Positions 15,639-29,076 of a DNA stretch of 64,000 nucleotides are shown here, piece after piece. The position numbers and the translations under genes were made by a program. Source of the DNA: Hoplostethus atlanticus (lineage: Eukaryota; Chordata; Actinopteri; Trachichthyiformes; Trachichthyidae). Every line of letters starts with the position of its first letter. The stretch's first letter is position 1. The stretch lies in assembly GCA_034670405.1 (NCBI GenBank), contig JAXDDX010000047.1:712001-776000 (forward strand), given 5' to 3'. The notes beneath the pieces were generated by a model, which was given only the letters and a program-made list of their open reading frames with translations, was not told the DNA's origin and made no database searches.

Positions 15639-17118
15639 ATGTTTAAAATAGATTCGCTGAGAGCTTTAGTCAACGAGCGATTAATCGCGGCAGCCGAAGA
15701 GATCTGCGGAGCTGTAGAAAAAACAATAGCAGAGTTTGAGGAGTCTTTCGTTGAGCATCAGAAGCAAAAGTCGTATATCGTCGTTAAACCTGGCATCGCG
15801 ATACTAACACAAGGTTGTAGAGTGTCTATTACATATAGACTTTCTTCTATGTGACATGTTCAATGGCTACAGCTTTACTTTACAGTTTAATAAAGTTTCC
15901 TCTTTGTTTGCCCCTTCAGATGTCCTGGTGCAGACTGGGGGGCAGGAGGTGACGCTCCTCCAAGGGCAGCAGAACCCAGAGCTACTGCAGGTTAAAGAGG
16001 AAGAGGAGCACATCCCAACTAGTCAACGGGTAGAAGAGTCAGACAATAATATTGCTACTTTTGCAGTCTCTCCTTCCCCAAGTGTGAAAAGTCAAAAAGC
16101 GTCACTGCTTCAGCTGAGTACAGAGACATCCACTGATGTACAGGACAATGAAGGACCAGAACCGTCAGCTGATTGCCGGCCCCTCTCCTCTGACTGTTCT
16201 GAAGCTGAGAACGAAGACAGAGAGGATAATGAGAATGAAATAGAGAATGGTGCAAGGTCACAGTCAGGTTTGGGGGAGTTACTGAAAGATGGGGCAAAAA
16301 GGTGCAGGAGATCCCTGAGGTCCTGTGGGAAATCAGAAAGCCAAGGTTGCTGTGATCCATGTCAGTGTAAAGTGTGTGGGAAATCCTTCAGCTATAACGC
16401 CAATCTTATAAAGCATGCCTCGTTTCACAAAAGTAATCCAGAATTTCTTTGTGCCATTTGCGGAGAGCGTCTGGATTCCTCAGAGAATTTAGGGCTCCAC
16501 TTGGAGAGTCACATAAAAGAAAGAAAGATTTGTCCTACTTGTGGAAAAAGCTATAGCACAGAAACTTTACTAAAAGTCCACAAGAGAATCCACACAGGCG
16601 AGAAGCCGTACAAGTGTAACGTGTGCCCCAAAAAATTTACCCACAGAACAGCCTGCATGAGGCACATCATGGCGGCTCACCCAGAAAAGAAGTACAGTTG
16701 CCGAGATTGCGGCCAAGAATTTAGTGACCAAGGAAGTTTGAACGAACACATGGCAGCTCACAGAGGGAAGAAACTGCACCGCTGCGACTTTTGCAATAAA
16801 GAATTCAAATATATTGGAAGCTTGAATGTCCACAAGAAAGTCCACACAGGGGATACTCCATATAACTGTAGTGTGTGTAGCAGGGGCTTCACTCATCTGA
16901 GGGCTTTTCAAAGACATGTTAAAGCTCACTCAGGCCAGAAACCATATATTTGCCGTATTTGCTGCAAAGGATTCATCAGCAGTGAAAATTTGGATGCACA
17001 CAAGAGAATCCACACAGGCGTGAAAGCTTATAAGTGTGATTTTTGCCCCAAAAGATTTATTAGCCAGACAAACTGCAAAATGCATATGAGGTTTCACCGA
17101 CTGAATTATAAGAACTGA
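15639..17118 (+). CDS. C2H2 zinc-finger protein, nine fingers
   Basis: Two coding exons (15639-15813 and 15920-17118) give 457 residues. The donor (G/GTTGTA) is weak but is the one that splits an Asp codon and leads into DVLVQTGGQEV. That layout is typical of many fish zinc-finger genes. Residues 1-45 (MFKIDSLRALVNERLIAAAE...) form an amphipathic leader common in teleost C2H2 proteins, not KRAB or BTB. An acidic stretch (KEEEEH, ENEDREDNENE) follows. Nine C2H2 fingers occupy the C-terminal two thirds, several joined by TGEKP-like linkers. Finger 2 (CAICGERLDSSENLGLHLESH) has a degenerate core but keeps its Cys and His. It is probably a nuclear DNA-binding regulator with unknown target. I cannot name an ortholog. 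Confidence 0.85.
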
Positions 17119-17370
17119 AGTGTTCTGCATGTACTGGGTATTCAAAGTGATATCCATACCAGGGTTGGGAAATTGGCACAGGCCTCCATGCAAATTCACA
17201 TTATCTCTGTTACAACCGCAGGTTATGAACCGTTGTTTTAGAGTTGACGTTTAGAATTGGCTCGCTACCCTTGAGGTAAAGCTTATCGCCTCATCTCAAC
17301 CGCAGCTCATCTCTCTTCCTCATTGCAGCTAGTCTCACAGACCACAAACCTGTCACAGACATTTCAAGTT

Positions 17371-17628
17371 GGTGTTGCACAGTGTCTCAGTGGTTAGCGG
17401 TGTCGCTGGGTTAAATTCCTCGATGTTGTGCCAAAATCTGTTTCCCCTAAAAAAATGTATTTCCTTTGCCTCGATTGTACGCGAAGGTCTGTCTATTTGT
17501 GTTGGCCCTGTGATGGACTGGCGACCTGTCCGGGGTGTTTTCCTGCCTTCCCCCTAATGCATGCTGGGATAGGCTGCAGCCCCACTGTGACCCTGAATAG
17601 TGGGTGTGTAAAATAAATGAATGAATGT
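17371..17628 (+). mobile_element. tRNA-derived SINE, internally deleted
   Basis: The head (GTGTCTCAGTGGTTAGCGGTGTCGC) resembles the tRNA-like promoter of a widespread fish SINE. The tail (GTGATGGACTGGCGACCTGT and GCTGGGATAGGCTGCAGCCCC) is its usual body, ending in (ATGA)n-like repeats. The middle is shorter than usual. It lies in the putative 3' UTR of the zinc-finger gene. Confidence 0.75.
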
Positions 17629-17817
17629 TGCTCACTTCACACCAGAACCACTTGAGGGACCCCCTGAGCCTTGTTCTCTTGATGAGATTACTACCACAGT
17701 GTAAAACATCAGGTACCTGCTGTACCAGTGTTGTTTTTGTACTCTTGCTTGTTTACATTTTGTATTGACTAAAAATGTTTCACAAACAATTGTCTTATTT
17801 TCTCTGTAGTTATTTTC

Positions 17818-17823
17818 AATAAA
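17818..17823 (+). promoter_or_regulatory. Poly(A) signal AATAAA, zinc-finger gene
   Basis: First strong AATAAA on the plus strand after the stop codon, followed by T/G-rich sequence. It would give a 3' UTR of about 720 bp. Confidence 0.6.
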
Positions 17824-17849
17824 AATAATACAATTGAAAATTGTGTAGT

Positions 17850-19255
17850 TGCATGAATAAGTGCTGTATGAATGGAAGTGATTTATTTATTTCAATAATC
17901 AGATGACTCACATGTTAAGACATTAAATCTGAAACAGGATCAGTATTAGGGAATTAGTTACTTTACTCTGCTACATACCCTACATAGCTCTGTAATAACA
18001 CAAGCTCCACTGTTCCTGTTTGATGGTAACAGTCACACATCGCGTTTGTTTCTTTATCGTGAACAATGTCTGATTCAATCCTGTGAGTCCCCTAGTGATG
18101 ATCAATTCCTCTTTTCTGCTTCTGCCTCCTTTTGTATATTGTATGAATGTCAACCCCTTGCTTCTTTATCCATCTCACTTTGTGTGTTTTTATGAGGCAT
18201 TTGACTTCTGCTTTACTGATTGCAGTATGAATATCTATTTGATCCTTTGGTGGTATCCTTTGCACTTCTGTCAGTTAGTTTATTGAACTCCTGAATGTGC
18301 TAGAACCCATATGAACTTCACTACGATCCCCATCGTCTGAATTCTCAATAGTGATTTCAATATTTCCAATTGTAGATCTTGACTTATCGACCTATTTTAT
18401 CTGCACACACTGGATAAGAGCAGGAAGCATCTCATGATTTTATTGAGAGGATGAAAACAAAGAAATGCTCACGCTGAGGTGAGCTGAGGTGAGGCTACAG
18501 GGCTGTCTATATATAGTGGAAATACTGTGGTACAGCTAGATGCCCTTCAGGATGGTTATCTGCCCCTATTAGTGTTATCTGCCCCTTTTAGCTCATATCT
18601 CCTCAGATGATCAGTGACAGTGACGCTCCTTTTAGAAACTCTATCTTGGTGTTTCAATATGAAAAAAAAACAACCCCCTCCCCTCCCGCGTGCACGCCTA
18701 TGTAGCCAATTACATACACCTCTCCACAGTGAACGCGCACGTCCAGGGGGAGGTGGTGCTGGATGGCAGATGATGCCGTCTACTTCCTGCTGGTCGCCGT
18801 GCTGGCAGAGGTGCTGCTGCTGCTGCTGTTCAGTCAGTCAGCTCCCCGGTCTGGAAAAAGCGGTCGACGGATTATCCAGCTCGGTAACGTTAGCTGGTTA
18901 GCTAACGTCAGGACAGCGAGCGAGGCGAGCTATGAAAAGCAGCCGGAGCCAGTGAAAGTTAGTTACGGCTTAACTTCGGGAGTTTAATGTATGGGAATAT
19001 ATTTGAAAGGAGCTCCGAGGATCATGCCGTCCCCCCGAAAGGGAACTTTTTTCTAAAATTTCCAATTGGGAAAGGCTAGCTTAGGGGCTAGCTAAGCTAA
19101 CGAACTATTTTTAATTGGCTTTGGGCTCAATGGCTCTCGCTCGTTTTTCCCTGTCATAACGAAAGCTAGGAAAAATCCAAAACGGGAGAAGGCCCCCCCT
19201 GACTTCATGACAAACCAAAGTGTCCAGCTTTGAAACGACTGGCAAGGGAGTGAAA
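17850..19255. other. Spacer and 5' region of arhgap17
   Basis: No gene is seen from 17850 to about 18700. From about 18700 GC content rises, with CTG repeats (18811-18832), and the sequence probably covers the arhgap17 promoter and 5' UTR. An open frame at 18763-18987 is not supported as protein. Confidence 0.45.
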
Positions 19256-20248
19256 ATGAAGAAGCAGTTCAATCGGATGAAACAGCTCGCCAATCAGACA
19301 GTTGGCAGGCAAGTAAAGTCAACGTTATTTACCGACTTTAAGCTAGCAGTTCTTTCAGTCCGTTTGACTTCAGCTGTCGATGTAGCCTAACTTTTAACTG
19401 TCTGCTTTTCCGTTACTCGTTTTCTAGCGGATCACTTGATGGCTATGAAATGCTGCAATAAGGGAGAAAGACTTTTACTACAAACATGAATGTCTCAAAT
19501 CTAAACAGAGGCTGTTTTCTAAGTGTAGTTGTCTCACTAGCTTTTATGACTGACAACCAGCTCTAGGGTTAGGACAGTTTAATGTCACTGCAGGGGGGGG
19601 GGGGGGGGGTGTTTTAATTGCTTTCCTTGGTGTGTGTACATGAGTGCACACTGCAGTCAGACCCTGAGCAGATGTCCTCATCGGCATGTGTCACCTTACT
19701 AGTGTGCTGGTTGTACCCCAGGTCACTGTCCATCATTTTGAGGTCTTCTTGCAGGAGTCAAACCCTTCCTGCCCTGTCACCGGTCTCTCTCAGGAAAGGT
19801 GATCAGAGTCTGGTGCCACCATAGGCTCTTAAAGCAATGGATGATTGGTGGTGGTATATGCCTCATACTATGGCAAGGTTCACTTTCACAGTGGCACCAA
19901 GAGACACTTCACAACACAAACCTCAAACACACAGAAGAAGGTTAATGTCTTTTAGATGGAAACCGGCTTCCCAAGCTAACAGCCTAATGGATCCACTTTG
20001 TAGAGAAAGCAGACAAATTGATAATGAAAAAAATGTTCCAGCAAGGCCTGTTAACAAAGTCATATTGCTGTCGTCATGCTGGTGTGCAATGATACAAACT
20101 GGATTTCAATAGCGGCGATGTGATCAGCCCTGCCTCGTGTGGACAGGAGGGTGAGACATGTCAGGGGATGTTTTCCAGCTCTTGCAATGAGTGGCATTTT
20201 GTGTGAGCGTGGTTGTGTGTATGTGTTTATGTCTGCTCTCGTCCGTGC

Positions 20249-20315
<67 letters not shown>

Positions 20316-23300
20316 AGTCAGCTGTGTAAGCACCTCAGCCAGACAGCGGGTGCACCCAGCGCCGGATGGTACCAGATAAAGCCGCTATTCCTCGATAGTC
20401 TACAGCTCCTGACAGGCTGAAAACAATAATGCATCATCTTCAAACATGTTAGTCATGTATAATCCTACATCTGCAATGGAAATAAAGAATATTGGTAATA
20501 TTGAATAATTTTATTTTATTGAGACTGTGCTTGGCAATAGTCAAGATTTTGATATAAACACCAAAACTGCTGTAAAATATTATTGTAATCAAATCATCAC
20601 AACCAATAATTGATTTAATAATTGCCATCACAGTATTTAGCTAAATGATTTTAGCTATAATCGTGCAGCCTTATCTCCAACTGGGTAATGATGCTCTTAC
20701 TGATCAATATCACACAAATGGACAGAAACATTAAAACACATTAATATGTAATCAGAAATGGAGCCAGAGATAGTGAAGAAGTCTTTACTGTAATTTTCAG
20801 ACAAAAAGCTAGACTAGTTCTGACACAGTTAGCTTTCCTCTTCATTTTCAGCTCAAGCAATGGGGAGACATTATTAGAATGAGTGAATCAAGGTGGTTGG
20901 CGGAGATGCACCCGTACGCAGGAGTTGCCATCTTCTCGCCGTTCCTGCAGTGTTTATTTGACGGTAACCCTATCTGCAGAGTCTACAGAGAGAATCTGCC
21001 CTAATACTCCCTCAGCCGTGGCTCAGGATCAGGAGAAGCAGCGCCGCTGGAATACTCATCATTTCCTGACTGTACTTTACCAACAGTAAATTAGGACAGG
21101 AGGGAGCGTGATGCAGAAAGCAGACATCCATGGGTGTGTACGTGCATGCACAAGATGCTGGCTCTTTCATGTGCACAGTAAGCTAGTGTTCGTCTGTGGT
21201 GCCTGCACACATAGGCCAAGCCTTCTGAATAAGTGACCTGTCAGTGGTTGGATTAGGGCATGCAAGTATGCTGGGTATTGTCCATTAAGTGTGTCTCCTC
21301 CCATAAGGCTGTGTCTGCAAAGGTTTTGAGTGCAGAGGCCCTCTCAGCTGCCCCCTGGGTTCCTGTGATTGTGCGAAGGCAGAACACTATGTCCAGCACT
21401 CCGCCACTCAGAGGAAATCTCTCCTCCTTCTTCTACAAACAGGAAACTGCCTTCCAGGGAAGTAAGCGCTTCTAGAGAGGCAGAGACAGAACTGGGGGAG
21501 ATTGATGGGGAGAGAGAGAGAGAGAGAGAGAGAGATACTCAAACTGAGGTGGAGGGAGACGGTGAAAAACAGCATGTGATGCCTGCCAGGAGACATGGAT
21601 AGGATTTGTTTCTCTTTGTTGAAAGATATTTCTGTTATCTTTGAACTCCCTGGCCCCAGACGTCCATACTTGCTGCAGTCTGATTTGGCAAGATAGTGAC
21701 ACATTTTAAGAAGATAACCATTGAGTAGGTTATCACAGGGCTATAATTACCTCCTGCATAAAGACAAACAGACCCAAGACGAGATCAAAATGCTGTGCTG
21801 TGTTGATCAACGGGTTAGATTTGGGTTGTGTGGCGTCAAACTGTCCTCTGATACCGATATCGCCTCGTGTTTGTCAGCAAACCGCATTTGATAACTCGGG
21901 ACTGTAGTTGAAGAAAAGCTTTATCGCTGACTAACGAGGTGTGGCCCAGTCAGGGAGTTTGCACAGAGGAAGCTTATGAGGAGAGTCATGTGGTGGTTTT
22001 GGAAAGGTTTACAGTCAGGTGAGGGTCTGACATGAGTAAGGGAACCGATGACAAAGGAATGCAGACGCAGCACGTTTAGCGTCCGAGTCAGCCGGGTGGA
22101 CTAGCTGTTAAAGAGACTGACCTTCAACAGCATGACCCCGGGTTCAAGCCCCCAGTCTGCTGAAGTGGTGGTGAGACCCTGAATCCCCACCAGCTGTGTC
22201 AGTGGTTCCCAAAGTGAGGTCCAGGGACCCCCAGGTGTCCTCGATGGGATTCCAGGGGATCCCCAGCCAAACGAGGAACAGTATTACTTCACTTCCTAGA
22301 AGCTGGAGAGCGATGACAGAATGTATGAGATGTTGTTGTCACCTACACTACAGTCGGTTTCAGTATATAATGTAGGTCATATCTAACAACATGAATCTTG
22401 TAAGATGGACTACCTTGGATGGAGTTCTCGTGCTGATTTATTTGGGGGTCCTTGATATGGAAAAAGTGAAAAGACAGTTTCCCTACCAATACAGTATCAC
22501 ATTATTTTGATCCTAGACTGATCCTTGAACCTAAACTCAGCTGTTGAAAGAGTTTCTAGGTGTTTCCCTGTCTCTCAACTGTGCCTCAAGGGGAATGAGG
22601 TGTGTCAGCCATAATGCCTGAGTGGTTATGCTGGTGACGAGCTAGAGGCTTTTAGACTAGGCTGGCTACTAGACTAGACTAATGTCTGGACGCGGTGGGC
22701 GGTGCTTGCCATGGTCCACACGTCCAGGGGAGGAAGCGCGCCACTTTGCCTGTTCGATGCATGATGCATGCTTTCAGCCAAGCCTTGGTTTATGTTAAAG
22801 CCACCATAACAAACCACGCAACACTCCTTCCATTCTCTCCCTAATGTTAGATTAGCTCTCGGCCAGGCCTAATGTGATCGTAATAGCCCAACACAATCAG
22901 CAACATTAGGCTGAGTCACTCCATTATTCTCCCAGCTCCTTTCATCTGGCTGCAGTATCCATTACCTTATGTGCCTTAAGCTGCCAACTGTTGCAAACAC
23001 AACAGACAGACCCCACCTACTCCCCAGCCAGCAACAGCCGTTGTATTGTGCTTTTGGCTGCAGTATTCACTTACTCCTCTTCCACTTTTGATAGTATGTC
23101 ACCATGGTTACCACTCCCAACTACTGGCCACAGCTGTGCAGCGAGGGTCTCTTGCTGTTTAATGAAGTCACATGCGGTGCACGGTGACACACTTTCTCCA
23201 AAGGCTGCTGCTTTGGGTCGGGTACGGTGGGGTCAGCGCCACTCGCTCCAGGTCAGCTGATGCAGGCAAAACAATTGTTGTTTTGTTGTTGTTTTCGGTC

Positions 23301-23955
23301 TGCCTGGGACCCGGGCTGCAGGCGGCCTATTTCTGTCTGTGTGACACGGTCCTGTTTGAGGCTGCTTCACACAAGCGTTGCCTTTGTAAGAGCTCCTAAT
23401 ATGATCAGGATCAATTTACATGATTAGTCTATGTGTATTGCCAGTGTTTCCCATACAATGTCAATATTTGGGTGAATTAACAGCCCGCCAAGTATGTCTT
23501 TGTTTTGGATTCATTCCGGGTGCTGTAATGCTTGAAGCAGGCGATGCCGTTTTCAAACACTGAAGATTTAATGCTGCAGAGTGCCGAAAACGTGTTAGTG
23601 AACTACAATGACCATAATTCATTGCACCTATGATGCCGCCTCCTTCACACCGTGGTGTGTGTCCTGACAAACTGAACGGAGAGACAGTTTGAAGCGTAGC
23701 TTCAGCAATCAGACGGAAGTCTGCAAATGTCGCGATGCCATTAGTTTATCCTCGACTGAGACACGTAAGTGAAATTAAACCTCAATGACACGTTGTCAAT
23801 TACCAATTAACCATTAACCAATTAAGCCCCACCCACCCCGACGGCTTGATGAATGCTTTGGTCTTCAAGATCAATCAATCAATCAATCAATCCACAAGAA
23901 GAGCTGTTGTACAGATAGTCTACACCAGAACATGGATTCCATACTTTGGCTTCAT

Positions 23956-24045
<90 letters not shown>

Positions 24046-27000
24046 ATTATGGTGTGCGGCTCACATTTCCCCCAGCTAGCAGGAAGTCTTGTCTTTAGGT
24101 TTCTGGGGGTTCATGAGCCACACTGTGTGACCTCAGCAGTCTGTGGCACCCCTCCAGAAAATGTCTTTCCAGTCGCCTCTCTAGTCTCAAGATGATTCTG
24201 GTTTGGCACCTCTGAGCCCTTAAACCCCCCCCCTCTCTATTTGTACTCCTCTCCTTCTACCCCCCAACTATCTTTCCCTCTCTCAGTCAGCCTCTCTCTG
24301 GTTCTCCCTGTTCCTCCAGCCTCTGTGTTGTAATTGAAAGCAGCTGTCCACCGCTGTCACGAGGTTACTGCAGTTCACACAGACCAGTTTTTGGAGGAGG
24401 GCCCGTGCTTCGTTCAGCGCTGCAGTTTCCCCCAAAATCCAGTCTAGCAGCAGACTGCAGTTCAGCTTCACTTCAAATGCAAGGTTGAGTTTATACTAGG
24501 GAGAGTGTCTATAGATGAGACGCAACACTAGAAACGCCATTACCAGGACCCTGGGCATTTTGGGTAAAATTAGAGAGATGAAAGAAGGTGAAGTGAGTCA
24601 GAGAAGGAGAGGAAATGGATGTGTTGTCTACTGGAGTCACCATTACACCATTAGCTTCACATTAGATGGGCTAGATATCACTTCGCTGAGTCAGGCTCAG
24701 AGATGTGAGGCTGCAGCTGCAGAAATCCCTCAGTACCTTTTTTATATGAACGCTAAATCATTCCAGAGAGCGCCGGGAACTCTTTTTTTCTTTTTGGTGC
24801 ACAATCCAAAAATTCACCAGCCCCACTCGATTTTTGGAAAAGTGTAGAAATGATGTCACCGCAGCACCAAATCATGGCCGGTTACCTGCCCGAGTGACTG
24901 GTAGATTTCATTCAGAACAACATTGCGGTTTCACTCGTGGATATACTGTACGGGAATATATTTTTACTGCGTTCTCTCCCTGACCTCCAGGAAGTCACCG
25001 GGAACATGATCTGCTTAAATCCCTGAAGAGCTGTAGGCAGGCAGGAGTGTGTGTCTGCTTGATAAACACATAAATATTGATCGTCAAGTGGATAGAGAGA
25101 GATATGTATCATGACTCTGTCCCTTTGTGCTGTGTGTGAGATCATGTCGTACCATGTCAGTATGTTACCAGTTTTTTCTCCCATAACTCAGGTGTGTGTG
25201 TGTGCCACATTACTCCTAAACACCGGGGTAATTCCTGACAATGGGATGTTGAAAATGGTATCCAGGATATGATTTATGACACACACAAGCCAGACAGACC
25301 GTTTATTGTTCTTCCTACTTGGAAGTGTCTCACACTCCATCTTAAGGCGGTGCTGTCTAGTTAATGGAGTGTCTGAGAGTCTCATATAAAGGATGGCTGT
25401 CCACAAGCGCTGTCTGTCTGCCTGTAGCTGTTTTTCCCCCCAGTAGCAACAGTAACTAGCAGACAAGCTCTGTGAAGGTGTTGATAAGCAGTATGAGCTG
25501 AGCCAGTGTGTCCCAGCCATCTCCCCTCAAGAGAACCTAATCTGTCTGACCTCCCCAAGCCCAACTATTAGCTTACTATTAATAGGCCCAGGCGGAGAAA
25601 CAGGCCGCTAGCCGTGGCTTGTGAAAAGCTAAACTTGTTGAGAAAAGGCTCTGAATCCTCCTCATTCAGCCTACTGTACCTGGATCTGTCCATTTATAAT
25701 GTTGATGTGAATTACCTGTCGGGCTGCCACTTGCCTCAAACCCGCCCTCCCTCTCTGCACGGCACGTAGACAGAGTAAAGTAGATGTTCAAGACGCTTTC
25801 TTCAGCCAGCTGCTAAGGCTAGGTGGCTAGTGGAGGCCGGTCTCCCCAGCAGCTGTCGACCAAACCAACTCTATTAGAAAGAAAATGCCCGGCATGTGAG
25901 GTCTTCTGATCTCGTCTGGGGCGAGAAGCTTTTAATATGGGTGTCAGTGCAGCTCGTTAACATGTAGTGTTAGTTAATCGGTTGTCAGTTTCTTCCTCCT
26001 CGTACCGGGAAGTGATGAAGGCTGTCGATTCACATACAAGTTGAATCTTTTCTTTTACTGTGTGTGATCAAAGCTGTGTTATTAAATGTTCAGTTCATCG
26101 TTCTGTAGCAGCGTTGCATCTTGAAGAGAGCGAGGTTTCACCGCTGCCTCCAGCTCGGGTACCGCTCTGTTTCTTCTGCGGTCTATCTGTTTGTTGGTTT
26201 GCCGTGGCAACGGACTGTAGAGAACCACGCTCTGATGAAACATTCCCACGCATGCCCCAACGTTAATACCTAACACGGCGTTCGTTGTGTTCAGGCTCCG
26301 CGTGGAATCCAGTCTTTCTCTGGAGCGGTGTCGTTGCGCTGCTGTCAGCCGCAGTCCTCGTCACTCGGTGCTAATCTCTCTGTTGTGTTTTCTCATCCAC
26401 AGAGCGGAGAAAACAGAAGTCCTCAGCGATGACCTCCTGCAGGTAAATCATTCACCTCTCCCTGCAGTCTCTAACCAACTCTAGCTCAACATGTCGGGCT
26501 GTGACATAAGACAAGACCCCAGCCAAAGTTAACTACAATTACATAACTACCTGTAGCACATGTTAATAGAAAAAGAGCCCAGTTGCACAAACGGAGCACA
26601 TAAATACCTTAAGTCATCTGTAAAAGGATTTTCTGGTAACTTTCAGGCAAATCTAATCTGTGTGTCAATAAACAAGTTATTTATTTACATTCAGGAGAGC
26701 AGTTTCTGTGGAGGCTGACAGTGGTAAATGTGGCATGAAACAGTACAAAATACTGTACTGTTTTTGGAAAAACCCTGTTTCTCAAATAAGGTACCACGAT
26801 ACTTTGTTGGTACTCTCTGAAGTGCTGTTGCCCATGAACCTCAATAACGGTGAAGAGGCCCGGGGCAGGAGTCTTCAGAGACCCCATGATGTCTAACCCC
26901 TCGTGCCAGTTTTCTTCTCTGTGACAGACTCCAGGCTGTTGTGTTTCTCGACCTTGTGCCATCAAGGCCCAAGAGTCTGCAGGTTTTCATACCAACCAAA

Positions 27001-27158
27001 CATTACGACGGCTGATCTCACTGATTATTTCCTCCTCTCTGGTTGACGACGTTGGAAAGGAAACCTACATACTCGTTCTCGACCGCACTGCTTTAGAATC
27101 AATCAGGGTTTATTGGGGTGTGTCAGTGTGTGTGTGTGTGCGTGCATGTGCGTGTGTG

Positions 27159-27193
<35 letters not shown>

Positions 27194-28626
27194 AACCCTC
27201 CGGTGCAGGACTTTCCCAGGGGAAACTATCTCCGGCCCCGGAGCCCGGCGGCAGGTGGGGTCGGGTCGGCACGCCGGCTGCTCAGCAAAGACATTCCAGC
27301 TCCTTCTGTCACTGCAGATCGTCTGTGTGCACGTTAACACAACCTGAGTTGATTTAACGGAGGCTTGGCACCACTCCCTGAGAACAGCCGAGGCTACGTC
27401 GACAGACTGACTGACTCTCTCCATTGTTCCCCTCCCCACCCTCTTTTTGAAGCCGGTGCATAAACAAATGGTAGTGGAAAGGAAACTTTTGACACCATTT
27501 TTCTCTCTCAGGTGGCGTGAAAATTATAGGAATTTGAGTCACTCCGTGGAAATCGGCGGTCATTGCGGAGCCCCACATTGTTAAACTGTTATTTGAGTGA
27601 CGGCTAGCACGTTGCCGTTAGATTCAGAGCCAGCGTGAGTTGCTGTAATGGAAAGCGGTGGTGACTACCCGCTTGGAGATCTTGCCAGTGAAGAGACAAT
27701 GTTATATTATGTCTGACGGTTGACTTTCCACTGTCCCTCAAAGGGCACGATTGTTCTGCCCATCTCTGAAAATCAGCCGCCGTGACTCAGCTGGCTCCGC
27801 CTCGCACCTCGCAGACGCTGCTGCAGTCCGATAAGGGAGGCAGATGGAAATCTCCTGTCCCCCTGAAGTACCGAGGAGGTTGTGTCCTTCCCTGCCTCCA
27901 GACATAAACCCATAGCGAACCCATACTTACTCACTCCTCTCTCTAGAGATTTGGTGCTAAACAGACTTCTGAGATTCACCTCGCCTCATCCCCAACCTCA
28001 ACGTCTTGTGCTGCCCCGTCCAGTCAGCTGGTGAGCTTGATGCAGCAACCATCTGATCCCCCATGCATCTAGGGTGTGGGTCCTTGGCCTGTATCTGGCC
28101 TATTCTTAGCCCGTCTGTCCCAAGGCTATTAGCTTACTATTAATAGGCCCAGGCGGAGAAACAGGCCGCTAGCCGTGGCTTGTGAAAAGCTAAACTTGTT
28201 GAGAAAAGGCTCTGAATCCTCCTCATTCAGCCTACTGTACCTGGATCTGTCCATTTATAATGTTGATCATGACGTAAGGTCCTCCAGAGAGGTGAAGAGC
28301 TATCCCAGCATTCCTATGCCAGCTGTCCATTCCTTGCTGCTACTGTACATAGGCTGTTCTTGCAGGGGGGTACCTCAGAAATACCAGGGTGCCAGGCTGA
28401 CGAATGGGAGTAGGGGACTCCACATAGCTTGCACATCCTTTGGTGACTGTCTTATGTCTGGTTGTGACAACGTGTTGGTTTGCAGTTTCACCAAGCTACT
28501 GTGAGGATGTTTTCTTTGCCATCGATCGCTTATTGGATAATTCCACCTCTCATGCGTCATATTTTCATTCTGTACTTGCCCGGGCATGTCCTTCCCTGTT
28601 CATATCCTATTTCTTAGGAACAAATG

Positions 28627-28662
<36 letters not shown>

Positions 28663-29034
28663 TTCTCTCTCTCTCTCTCTCTGTCCAACTAAGCATTAGG
28701 ATTCCCTGGTCTTTGATGCGTCATGGGATTGACCATATTCTGACCTCGTCACACCGCAGGAGCAAAACACACCCAAAGCTCCTTTTGGCTGGTGTTCTGC
28801 CACTCCTCAACAGTGTGTGTGTGTGTGTTGTGTTGTGTTGTGTTGTGTTGTGTCTCTGACGTCAGTTTGTTATGGTGAAAGGAAGCAGACAGCAACACCC
28901 TTTATCCAACATACACACAGGATCTTCTCCCTTCACAGAGCAGAGGGAGGGGAATCCCCTGTTCTCTGTGCCAGGTACTGACTGGGCTGAGTCTAAACAG
29001 GGTTCCCAAGCCGTGTGTGCGTGTGCGTGTGCGT

Positions 29035-29076
<42 letters not shown>

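Noticed and set aside
18763-18987. Possible small membrane protein upstream of arhgap17
   Set aside because: The leucine run comes from CTG repeats in the probable 5' UTR and promoter; no conserved match is recognised.
23442-23563. Complete hAT element from CAGTGTTTCCC to CAAACACTG
   Set aside because: The flanking octamers do not match, so the right end is not supported; only the left fragment is reported.
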